From positions 1 through 5,006 of the forward strand of contig CAIJXO010000038.1 of NCBI GenBank assembly GCA_903824735.1: a stretch of 5,006 nt of DNA, in the 5' to 3' direction. The DNA comes from an uncultured bacterium. Lineage in GTDB: Bacteria; Patescibacteriota; Minisyncoccia; Phycocordibacterales; GWA1-40-21. Below the pieces are notes generated by a model. It saw only the letters and a list, made by a program, of their open reading frames with translations. It was not told the origin of the DNA and searched no databases. Within the stretch, counting starts at the first letter, position 1, and every line of letters starts with the position of its first letter. Shown one piece after another: positions 1 through 5,006 of this stretch. Made by a program: the position numbers and the translations under genes.

Positions 1-14
1 ACTGAATAACAAAT

Positions 15-41
15 ACAGAAAAACACTACGATATCGTAGTG
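15..41 (-). terminator. Intrinsic terminator, perfect 18-bp palindrome with T-tract
   Basis: CACTACGATATCGTAGTG (24-41) is a perfect palindrome. As RNA it gives a stem of at least 7 bp (CACTACG/CGTAGTG) closing an AUAU loop. On the minus strand it runs directly into TTTTTCTGT, the signature of a factor-independent terminator; on the plus strand no T-tract follows. It could end the uvrB-mrdA transcript about 165 bp after the mrdA stop, or the shorter RNA started near 128. Confidence 0.62.
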
Positions 42-128
42 CCAATGAAGTCGCGAGAGAGTATGGTATACTTAGTAGTAATTAGTAGTTGAGTTGCATT
101 TCACCCCAAGATTTACATTAACCAGCCT
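15..128 (-). ncRNA. Possible short RNA or mRNA leader between promoter and hairpin
   Basis: The leftward promoter-like pair and the hairpin with T-tract would bound an RNA of about 110 nt. No convincing open frame lies in it: the only small one with a nearby G-rich stretch encodes MQLNY (99-82) with a badly spaced ribosome site. It includes an 8-bp direct repeat TTAGTAGT on the plus strand (72-79 and 82-89). It does not resemble tmRNA, SRP RNA, a T-box or a tRNA to my eye. An attenuated leader of a gene to the left is equally possible. Confidence 0.25.
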
Positions 129-134
129 AGGACT

Positions 135-162
135 ATTATATCATATCTGTGGAAAATTGCAA
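135..162 (-). promoter_or_regulatory. Promoter-like pair reading leftward, downstream of mrdA
   Basis: On the minus strand TTGCAA (162-157, four of six consensus bases) is followed after 16 bp by a perfect TATAAT (140-135). Transcription would start near 128 and run toward the left edge. It lies 44 bp past the mrdA stop, in a stretch with no gene, so it would serve a gene beyond the edge or a short RNA ending at the hairpin at 24-41. Confidence 0.5.
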
Positions 163-205
163 GGGCTTACGTTTTTACCAAATTAACGCTAAGAATAAGG
201 TTAAT

Positions 206-1915
206 TTAGCGCAAATACTCCGGTCGATTAGCCAAAAGCCAATCCAGCGTCTGACGCATAATATAGACACCGCCGGTGGTGTTTGCCGCCGGGCCTTTTT
301 CCATAATTACGACAAAAGCATATTTCGGATTTTCGTAAGGGAAAAAACCGCTAATCCAAGAGTTTACAAATTGTTTATACTGCCCGAGTTCGGCCGTTCC
401 AGTCTTGGCGGCAATGGTGTAGCTCGCTCCGTTTAAAGTCTTGGCGACACCATAGTCCTTTGTCACACCATCTCTCATTCCCTCTCGAACCACTTTGAGG
501 TCAGCGGGGTCAAGTTTTAAATCAACTTTTTCACCCTGCGCGCCAGAAATTATTTGAGGGGTGACAAGTTTGCCACCATTAGCCAAAGCCGAAACCGCTC
601 TAACCAGATGGAGTGGAGATATTTGAAAACCATATTGACCAATAGAAGTATGGTAAGTGTTACCGACCCGCCACTCTTCACCGTCAAAGTTTTCGGCTTT
701 CCACTCAGGAGTCGGTATTATACCGGCCGGCCCCGAAAATAGAGCTGAGGAAAAAGGTACCTGGCTACTGAAACCGAACATGCTCATATACTTATCGATT
801 GTCAAAATGCCCAAACCTTTTTGATCCTGGAAACCACCACCGACTTCATAGAAATACACGTCCGAAGACACTGCGAGAGCTCGACGCATGTCGACATAAC
901 CGTGTGCCTTCCAGTCCTTAAACACTGTCGGATGATCCGGGTCATAAGGATTCGGCAAAGAAATCGAACCTGTGCTCAAAATATTTTGCAATGGATCAAT
1001 CACCTTTTCTCTTAAAGCGGCGTAGGCAATGTAAGGCTTAACAGTCGAACCAGGCGTATACAATCCATCGACAACACGATTGAGTGACGGCGTGCTCTTA
1101 TCAGTAAAATACTTGCTAATTTTGGTCTTGTCCTGGCCATCCGTTAAGACTTGAGAATTGTATTCTGGATAGCTGGTCATCGCCAAAATCTCCCCTGTCT
1201 CGACATTCATAAAGACGGCGGCCCCACCGGTAAATCCAACCCGTCCGGCGAGTTCTTTAATCTCTGAATACAATTCGGCTTGTAGACCAGAATCAATAGA
1301 TAATTTCAAATTTTCTCCATCCTTAGGACTTTGAATAATATTCTCACTTTGCACCTCACCGAGAGCGTCGACTTCCACAATCCTCTTTCCATTTTTACCA
1401 GAAAGTTCGACATTGTAGTGTTTTTCCACCCCATCTTTACCGTCAAAGACATCGCTATAATAAAAACCGTATTTATCTTTTGATGGATATTTTACATAAC
1501 CGAGTAAATGCGCAAAACCATCAAGCGGAATATATTTACGCAGACCAAAAGCTTTCTCGTCAGTATTTTCGACATTCCAAGCTAGCTCAATGTTATTGCG
1601 GTCATAGATGATTCCACGCTTGGCAAAAATCAAAGAATTACGTAGACGATTATTTTCGCTTTTAGTAAAATAGAAGTTACCTTGCGTAACTTGCAAGCTC
1701 CAAACTTTACCAATAAAAATTAAAAAAATAATTAAAAATACTCCACCAAGAAAAAATAAGGTGCGTTGGGAAATAGACTTTTCAATACGACCCTCAAATT
1801 GATAGGTATCGAAATTGGGAAGATTACTTGAGTCAATAAAAATCTCATCCGGATCAATGTCCTTCTCACGCTTATCGTATCTAGTCTTCCCTCTTTTTCG
1901 GCCGAGTTTTACCAT
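206..1915 (-). CDS. mrdA: Penicillin-binding protein 2 (class B transpeptidase)
   Basis: This membrane-anchored D,D-transpeptidase cross-links peptidoglycan outside the cytoplasmic membrane, normally with the RodA glycosyltransferase in the elongation complex. The 569 residues begin with a charged cytoplasmic tail of about 50, then one membrane segment (about 52-72). The pedestal/dimerisation domain carries RGIIYDRN (100-107) and is followed by the transpeptidase domain. Catalytic motifs are complete: STVK (nucleophile Ser290, Lys293), SSD as the second motif (350-352), and KTG (504-506). The GNTYHTSIGQ stretch (418-427) and overall layout favour PBP2 over the division enzyme FtsI, though this separation is by eye. 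At 569 residues it is shorter than E. coli PBP2 (633). The ATG lies within the last codons of uvrB in another frame with only a weak upstream AATAAG, which suggests translational coupling. No rodA or mreBCD lies in the window. Confidence 0.93.
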   Translation of the reverse strand: MVKLGRKRGKTRYDKREKDIDPDEIFIDSSNLPNFDTYQFEGRIEKSISQRTLFFLGGVFLIIFLIFIGKVWSLQVTQGNFYFTKSENNRLRNSLIFAKRGIIYDRNNIELAWNVENTDEKAFGLRKYIPLDGFAHLLGYVKYPSKDKYGFYYSDVFDGKDGVEKHYNVELSGKNGKRIVEVDALGEVQSENIIQSPKDGENLKLSIDSGLQAELYSEIKELAGRVGFTGGAAVFMNVETGEILAMTSYPEYNSQVLTDGQDKTKISKYFTDKSTPSLNRVVDGLYTPGSTVKPYIAYAALREKVIDPLQNILSTGSISLPNPYDPDHPTVFKDWKAHGYVDMRRALAVSSDVYFYEVGGGFQDQKGLGILTIDKYMSMFGFSSQVPFSSALFSGPAGIIPTPEWKAENFDGEEWRVGNTYHTSIGQYGFQISPLHLVRAVSALANGGKLVTPQIISGAQGEKVDLKLDPADLKVVREGMRDGVTKDYGVAKTLNGASYTIAAKTGTAELGQYKQFVNSWISGFFPYENPKYAFVVIMEKGPAANTTGGVYIMRQTLDWLLANRPEYLR

Positions 1916-4019
1916 GACTTATTTTCTTATAGACTATTGTAGCACGCTTCTTTTTTTCTAAAAACTTCACTTCTTTTTCTTTCTTGATTTTCTTATCTGC
2001 TGTTTGCTTTTTGAGTTCATTGCCACCAATTTTCTCAAGCTCCGCAATCTCATCCCGCAAGATCGCCGCTGTTTCAAAATCCAAAATCTTGACCGCCGCA
2101 TTCATCTGAATCTCCTTTTCGCGAATCAGACGCAACGGATTTTTAATCATGAAGTCTTTGTCTATTTTCAACAATTCTGCGATAGCTTTGCTGTGATCAC
2201 TTTGCAGCTGCTCCATAATATCCTGAATCTTTTTATGAATCGTCTTGGGTGTAATACCGTGTTTGGTATTGTAGGCAATCTGAATTGTTCGACGACGATT
2301 GGTCTCGCCGATCGCTCGAGTAATCGAACCGGTAATATTGTCAGCGTAAAGAATCACCTGCCCCTTCACGTTTCGCGCCGCACGACCAATGGTCTGAATC
2401 AAGGAAGTATCGGAGCGCAAGAAACCTTCTTTATCCGCATCAAGGATTCCAATAAATTCCACCTCCGGTAAATCTAAACCTTCGCGCAATAAGTTAACGC
2501 CAACCAGACAATCAAACTTCCCTTTTCTAAATTCGGTCAAAATGCCAATACGATCAATCGTCTTAATTTCGCTATGCAAATACTCAGCCTTAACCCCTTT
2601 TTCCTTTAGATATTCACTTAAATCTTCCGCCATTTTTTTGGTCAAGGTCGTCGCGATAACACGGCCACCACCTTTTACAACTTCCTGAGTTTTAGCAATA
2701 AAGTCAAAAATCTGACCTTTATAACCAGTCGCTTTGTTCTCCACAATTCCCCGAATCTCCACTTCTGGATCAATCAAACCAGTTGGGCGAATCACTTGCT
2801 CTACCACTTGTTCACTTTTTTCTAATTCATAAGGACCGGGCGTTGCCGAAGTGAAAACAGTTTGACCCGTGCGCTCTAGAAATTCAGGAAATTTTAACGG
2901 TCGATTATCACTCGCGGAAGGCAAACGAAAACCATGATCAATCAGATTCTTTTTACGTGAAGCATCACCGGCAAACATACCGTTTAGCTGCGGTACGGTA
3001 ACGTGTGATTCATCAATAATAGTCAAAAAATCTTTAGGAAAATAGGCAAGTAAAGAATCTGGTGGCTCGCCAGCTCCCTTTCCTGAAAAATGTCTAGAGT
3101 AGTTTTCAATACCGTTACAATAGCCGACTTCCTTAATCAAAGACAAATCATAGCTAGTTCTTCTCTTTAGTCTTTCGGCTTCTAGATTTTTTCCTTCTTT
3201 TTTAAGTTGCTCAAGTCTCTCCTCAAGTTCAGCTTTAATACTGACAATCGCTCTTTTCTTTTCGTCTTCATTAGTTATAAAGTGTTTAGCTGGGAACAAA
3301 AAGAAAACTTTTTCTTCAGAAATAATACGACGAGTGACAGCATCGATCTTCGTAATATTTTCCACTTCGTCAGTCAGAAAATTGATACGATAAATAAGTT
3401 TTTCATTTACTGGCATTATTTCCAAAGAATTTCCAATCGCGCGAAACTGGCCCGGATTTAAATCAGCATTAGTTCTTTCAAAATGGATATTTATAAGCTT
3501 GCGAATAAATTCCGCGCGCGAGATTTTCATCCCCGCTTCGATTTTCATATTCACTTTTTCGTATTCAACTGGTGAACCCAAACCGTAAATACAGGAAACA
3601 GACGCCACGATAATCACATCTTTTCTGGTCAAAAGAGCTTGAGTCGAGGCGTGACGTAGGCGATCAATCTCTTCATTTATCATCGCTTCTTTTTCAATGT
3701 AAGTGTCAGTTACTGGCAAATAAGCTTCAGGTTGATAGTAATCGTAATAAGAAACGAAATAGTGCACGGAGTTGTCGGGGAAAAACTCTCGGTACTCTTG
3801 TGCGAGCTGTGCTGCCAAAGTTTTGTTATGGGCAATCACTAAAGTCGGTTTCTGAATTTGATTGATAATATTCGCTGCTGTGAAAGTCTTACCCGACCCA
3901 GTCACGCCCAAAAGCGTCTGGTTTTTATAACCCTTTTTCAAGCCCGCGACTAGCTTCTCGATCGCTACTGGCTGATCTCCTGCGGGGCTGTATTCGGATT
4001 TTAGATTAAATTTGTCCAT
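1881..4019 (-). CDS. uvrB: Excinuclease ABC subunit B (UvrB)
   Basis: UvrB is the damage-verifying helicase-like subunit of nucleotide excision repair: UvrA loads it at lesions and it recruits UvrC for the dual incision. All hallmarks are visible in the 712 residues: Walker A GVTGSGKT (38-45), the Tyr-rich beta-hairpin YYDYYQPEAY (91-100) that probes the DNA, Walker B with DESH (336-339), TSATPG (390-395), motif V VNLLREGLDLP (508-518), motif VI QTIGRAARN (542-550), and a C-terminal UVR domain (about 631-664) for UvrC contact. The start is secure because an in-frame TAG directly precedes the ATG. No Shine-Dalgarno site is seen. After the UVR domain comes an extra Lys-rich tail of about 45 residues (669-712), making the protein somewhat longer than the usual 660-680. 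The end of this tail overlaps the start of mrdA by 35 bp. Neither uvrA nor uvrC is in the window. Confidence 0.98.
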   Translation of the reverse strand: MDKFNLKSEYSPAGDQPVAIEKLVAGLKKGYKNQTLLGVTGSGKTFTAANIINQIQKPTLVIAHNKTLAAQLAQEYREFFPDNSVHYFVSYYDYYQPEAYLPVTDTYIEKEAMINEEIDRLRHASTQALLTRKDVIIVASVSCIYGLGSPVEYEKVNMKIEAGMKISRAEFIRKLINIHFERTNADLNPGQFRAIGNSLEIMPVNEKLIYRINFLTDEVENITKIDAVTRRIISEEKVFFLFPAKHFITNEDEKKRAIVSIKAELEERLEQLKKEGKNLEAERLKRRTSYDLSLIKEVGYCNGIENYSRHFSGKGAGEPPDSLLAYFPKDFLTIIDESHVTVPQLNGMFAGDASRKKNLIDHGFRLPSASDNRPLKFPEFLERTGQTVFTSATPGPYELEKSEQVVEQVIRPTGLIDPEVEIRGIVENKATGYKGQIFDFIAKTQEVVKGGGRVIATTLTKKMAEDLSEYLKEKGVKAEYLHSEIKTIDRIGILTEFRKGKFDCLVGVNLLREGLDLPEVEFIGILDADKEGFLRSDTSLIQTIGRAARNVKGQVILYADNITGSITRAIGETNRRRTIQIAYNTKHGITPKTIHKKIQDIMEQLQSDHSKAIAELLKIDKDFMIKNPLRLIREKEIQMNAAVKILDFETAAILRDEIAELEKIGGNELKKQTADKKIKKEKEVKFLEKKKRATIVYKKISHGKTRPKKRED

Positions 4020-4023
4020 CTAC

Positions 4024-4057
4024 ATCATATTACATCTTTTTCAGGATTTTAAAACAA
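4024..4057 (-). promoter_or_regulatory. Probable promoter of the uvrB-mrdA pair, very close to the start codon
   Basis: Two overlapping pairs are possible on the minus strand: TTGTTT (4057-4052), 17 bp, TGTAAT (4034-4029); or TTAAAA (4052-4047), 17 bp, TATGAT (4029-4024). Either puts the start of transcription within a few bases of the ATG at 4019, so the mRNA would be leaderless or nearly so. This agrees with the lack of any Shine-Dalgarno match before uvrB. In the first pair the TTG of the -35 box lies at the end of the palindromic repeat. No LexA-type SOS box was recognised. Confidence 0.45.
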
Positions 4058-4177
4058 CCTCACCCCTGACCCCTCTCCTTGGCTAAGGAGAGGGGGAGGA
4101 AAACGAGGTCAAGATACAACCCTCTCCTCAGTCGAGGAGAGGGTGTCCCGAGCGAAGTCGAGGGACGGGTGAGGTTG
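4055..4177. repeat. Palindromic composite repeat (MITE/REP-like), outer stem with three hairpins
   Basis: CAACCTCACCC (4055-4065) pairs with GGGTGAGGTTG (4167-4177) as an 11-bp outer stem. Inside lie three hairpins: an 11-bp stem built on CCCTCTCCTT/AAGGAGAGGG (4070-4095, loop GGCT), an 11-bp stem ACCCTCTCCTC/GAGGAGAGGGT (4119-4144, loop AGTC), and a 5-bp GTCCC/GGGAC stem (4145-4166) around GAGCGAAGTCGA. The whole could fold as a four-way cloverleaf in either strand. The sequence GAGGT followed by one to three bases and GATACAA occurs at 4105-4119 and again at 4171-4183, so the element looks like two related units fused in tandem. From memory, repeats of this CCCTCTCC/GGAGAGGG type are scattered between genes in Patescibacteria and other phyla. 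No transposase is present, so any movement would have been in trans. Confidence 0.82.
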
Positions 4178-4181
4178 ATAC

Positions 4182-4239
4182 AAAAGAAAAGAACCCGCCG
4201 AGTGAAGGCACCCATTGGGTATCTTCTCTCGCGGGTTCT
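4182..4239 (-). terminator. Intrinsic terminator of the small membrane-protein gene
   Basis: Minus-strand RNA forms a long stem: AGAACCCGC with GCGGGTTCT (9 bp, arms 4239-4231 and 4198-4190). After a single bulged base it continues with three and four further pairs around one mismatch, then an ACCC/GGGT tip closing a three-base loop (4214-4216). The descending arm runs straight into TTTTCTTTT. About 20 pairs followed by a T-tract, placed 8 bases after the stop codon, is a convincing factor-independent terminator. No T-tract is present in the plus direction. Confidence 0.82.
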
Positions 4240-4246
4240 GCTGCTT

Positions 4247-4600
4247 CTACTCCGTGCTGGGTTTGGGGACTATGGCGACGCTGTCGCATTTTGTCCCAAA
4301 TGTGTGGCTGATCCATAGAACGACCACACCAAGCAACATGACAATGGCGAGGACTACGGCGGCTGGAATCGTGCACACCAGCAGGATGCCGAGATCCCAG
4401 TATGCCATCGCGACAAGACTTTGTCCGATGGTCGATTGCGGGTTGAGCACAAACTCTGCTGTCTGGTCCGAGACAATACGCCCGCCGAACTTGATCGTTT
4501 CACGCACCATCATTGTATGTGCGAAGAAACACCATGCGGCCCACGACCAGATCGAGAACTTCCAGCTGAATCGCCACCAACCGACGATATTTTTCTTCAT
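4247..4600 (-). CDS. Small Trp-rich membrane protein, function unknown
   Basis: I do not recognise a family for this 117-residue protein. The N-terminus is short and basic (MKKN) and unusually rich in tryptophan (positions 8, 9, 13, 18, 20, 23). A first hydrophobic segment spans about residues 12-31, a soluble loop about 32-66, and a long, strongly hydrophobic second segment about 69-98, followed by a short tail ending KPSTE. A two-pass inner-membrane protein is the likely topology. Support as a real gene comes from its surroundings: a near-consensus promoter, a strong ribosome site six bases upstream and a terminator hairpin 8 bases after the TAG stop, all on this strand. By hand count the DNA at 4261-4560 is about 54% G+C against about 40% in sampled uvrB lines, hinting at a different origin. 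Plus-strand frames over the same DNA have no such signals. Role, partners and spread are unknown. Confidence 0.75.
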   Translation of the reverse strand: MKKNIVGWWRFSWKFSIWSWAAWCFFAHTMMVRETIKFGGRIVSDQTAEFVLNPQSTIGQSLVAMAYWDLGILLVCTIPAAVVLAIVMLLGVVVLWISHTFGTKCDSVAIVPKPSTE

Positions 4601-4606
4601 ATTTTT

Positions 4607-4612
4607 CTCCTC
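4607..4612 (-). promoter_or_regulatory. Strong Shine-Dalgarno site fixing the start of the small gene
   Basis: The minus strand reads GAGGAG then AAAAAT then ATG, a near-ideal anti-16S match six bases before the start. A second GGAG lies just upstream. This decides the minus-strand frame against the overlapping plus-strand frames in this region, and is clearly stronger than the sites before uvrB and mrdA. Confidence 0.75.
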
Positions 4613-4621
4613 ACTCCACTA

Positions 4622-4648
4622 GACAGCCCGATCTTGCGATCGTCGGTC
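4622..4648 (-). other. Small hairpin in the leader of the small membrane-protein mRNA
   Basis: In the minus-strand leader CGATC (4642-4638) and GATCG (4633-4629) close a GCAA loop, a stable GNRA-type tetraloop. Outside it GAC and GTC can add three weaker pairs across an internal loop. It lies about 20 nt upstream of the ribosome binding site and could stabilise the 5' end. It resembles no riboswitch that I recognise. Confidence 0.35.
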
Positions 4649-4663
4649 CATAACCATTTCAAG

Positions 4664-4702
4664 CTTTTCTACCTACTATTATACACCCGTAAGGTAGAAA
4701 AG
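4664..4702. promoter_or_regulatory. 11-bp inverted repeat around the -10 box, candidate operator
   Basis: CTTTTCTACCT (4664-4674) and AGGTAGAAAAG (4692-4702) are perfect reverse complements separated by 17 bp, with the centre at 4683 inside the promoter. One arm abuts and slightly overlaps the -35 box, the other covers the expected transcription start, and the -10 box lies in the middle. Such placement is typical of a site for a dimeric repressor. No T-tract follows on either strand, so an intrinsic terminator is unlikely. Only one arm would be present in RNA started from this promoter, so an RNA hairpin would form only in read-through from tgt. The binding protein is not in the window. Confidence 0.6.
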
Positions 4703-4706
4703 TCAA
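4678..4706 (-). promoter_or_regulatory. Sigma70-type promoter of the small membrane-protein gene
   Basis: On the minus strand TTGACT (4706-4701, five of six consensus bases) is followed after exactly 17 bp by TATAAT (4683-4678, perfect). The expected start of transcription is near 4671, giving a leader of about 70 nt before the ATG at 4600. The -35 box begins five bases after the tgt stop codon, so the small gene has its own promoter rather than depending only on tgt read-through. Confidence 0.78.
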
Positions 4707-4711
4707 TAGCA

Positions 4712-5006
4712 CTAAAAACGCCCTGTTTTATAGGTTTTTAGAAAGTTTTCTCTGAAGTCCTCAAACTTATCCTCCAAAATCGACTGCCGGATTTTCTTCA
4801 CTAAATTTACAATAAAATGAATGTTATGAATCGAGGCGAGAGTACCGGCGAGCATTTCTTTGCCGCGGAATAAATGAGAAATGTAAGCGCGCGAATAATT
4901 TTTGCAAGTATAACAATCGCAATCTTTTTCAATTGGGATAACTTGATCGCGGAATTCAAGATTCATAATGTGTATCTTCCCCTCTTTAGTATAAATAGTA
5001 CCATTG
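4712..5006 (-). CDS. tgt: tRNA-guanine(34) transglycosylase, C-terminal part (cut by window edge)
   Basis: The enzyme exchanges guanine at the wobble position of GUN-anticodon tRNAs for a queuine precursor (preQ1 in most bacteria), the committed tRNA step of queuosine formation in the cytoplasm. Only about 97 C-terminal residues are here. The reading frame stays open to the right edge (first whole codon at 5005), so the Met at 4966 is internal and not the start. Translation upstream of it gives NGTIYTKEGKIHI, which fits the family. The zinc site is visible as CDCYTC, followed 26 residues after its last Cys by a His in IHNIHF; this spacing matches the Cys/Cys/Cys/His ligands of known Tgt. The family motif YSRAYISHLF lies between. 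The catalytic aspartates would be outside the window. The gene stops with TAG, and no hairpin with a T-tract follows it, so transcription may run on into the next gene. Confidence 0.95.
   Translation of the reverse strand, partial: NGTIYTKEGKIHIMNLEFRDQVIPIEKDCDCYTCKNYSRAYISHLFRGKEMLAGTLASIHNIHFIVNLVKKIRQSILEDKFEDFRENFLKTYKTGRF

Noticed and set aside
82..110. Leader peptide MQLNY (99-82) preceded by GGGGTGA, considered as an attenuation peptide.
   Set aside because: The G-rich stretch is only about one base from the ATG, there is no run of regulatory codons, and competing RNA folds were not evident.
112..139. Plus-strand promoter-like pair TTTACA, 16 bp, TATTAT, which would give RNA antisense to the mrdA 3' end.
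   Set aside because: It shares the AT-rich stretch with the minus-strand TATAAT, whose complement reads almost the same, and no plus-strand gene or terminator follows.
180..207. 8-bp inverted repeat AAATTAAC/GTTAATTT with a 12-base loop over the mrdA stop codon, considered as its terminator.
   Set aside because: The stem is almost all A-T and no T-tract follows on the minus strand; the hairpin at 24-41 is a far better candidate.
4020..4246. tRNA gene suggested by the cloverleaf-like fold upstream of uvrB.
   Set aside because: No T-loop, D-loop or anticodon-arm consensus is present; the stems are 11 bp and belong to a repeat.
4128..4376. Minus-strand frame of 82 residues crossing the terminator and the palindromic repeat.
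   Set aside because: It lies in another frame inside the small gene, with no ribosome site, and runs through a terminator hairpin and repeat DNA.
4215..4741. Overlapping plus-strand frames (4215-4622 and 4421-4741) opposite the small membrane-protein gene.
   Set aside because: They have no ribosome site or promoter, look like no known protein, and run across the minus-strand promoter and terminator; they are complements of the real gene in GC-richer DNA.
4712..4966. Reading the Tgt-like segment as a complete 84-residue protein starting at 4966.
   Set aside because: The frame stays open and family-like to the window edge, and the segment holds only the C-terminal zinc region, so it is the end of a full-length gene.

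Overview
The window looks like a piece of a small-genome bacterium, most probably of the Patescibacteria/CPR (Parcubacteria-like). This is inferred from Lys/Ile/Asn/Phe-rich protein style, tightly packed genes (one 35-bp overlap), a short PBP2 with a long basic cytoplasmic tail, and a palindromic CCCTCTCC/GGAGAGGG repeat of a kind I recall from such genomes. The lineage is not proven by the sequence. All four supported genes lie on the minus strand, so the window is read here from right to left.

Right end (5006-4712): the C-terminal end of tRNA-guanine transglycosylase (tgt), cut by the window edge, with its zinc-binding Cys/Cys/Cys/His set intact. Five bases after its stop begins a near-consensus sigma70-type promoter (TTGACT, 17 bp, TATAAT). 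An 11-bp perfect inverted repeat straddles its -10 box, as an operator would. It drives a small Trp-rich membrane protein of unknown function (4600-4247) with a strong ribosome binding site. A long bulged hairpin with a T-tract follows the stop by 8 bases. The gene is thus a self-contained transcription unit, and at about 54% G+C by hand count it is richer than uvrB (about 40% in sampled lines).

Middle (4246-4020): behind that terminator sits a 123-bp palindromic composite repeat, an 11-bp outer stem enclosing three hairpins. It ends only about 35 bp before uvrB, whose likely promoter is so close to the ATG that the mRNA would be leaderless or nearly so.

Left two thirds (4019-206): uvrB, complete with all helicase motifs, the UVR domain and an extra Lys-rich tail, then mrdA-type penicillin-binding protein 2, which starts inside the end of uvrB. 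The two are probably co-transcribed and translationally coupled, although DNA excision repair and cell-wall elongation have no direct biochemical link. The first 205 bases hold no gene. They contain a leftward promoter-like pair and, about 90 bp further, a perfect 18-bp palindrome with a T-tract. This could end the uvrB-mrdA transcript, or bound a short RNA of roughly 110 nt, or be an attenuator for a gene beyond the left edge.

No tRNA, rRNA, CRISPR array or transposase gene was seen. The least explained part is the operator-like promoter, small membrane protein and terminator cassette, together with the adjacent repeat.
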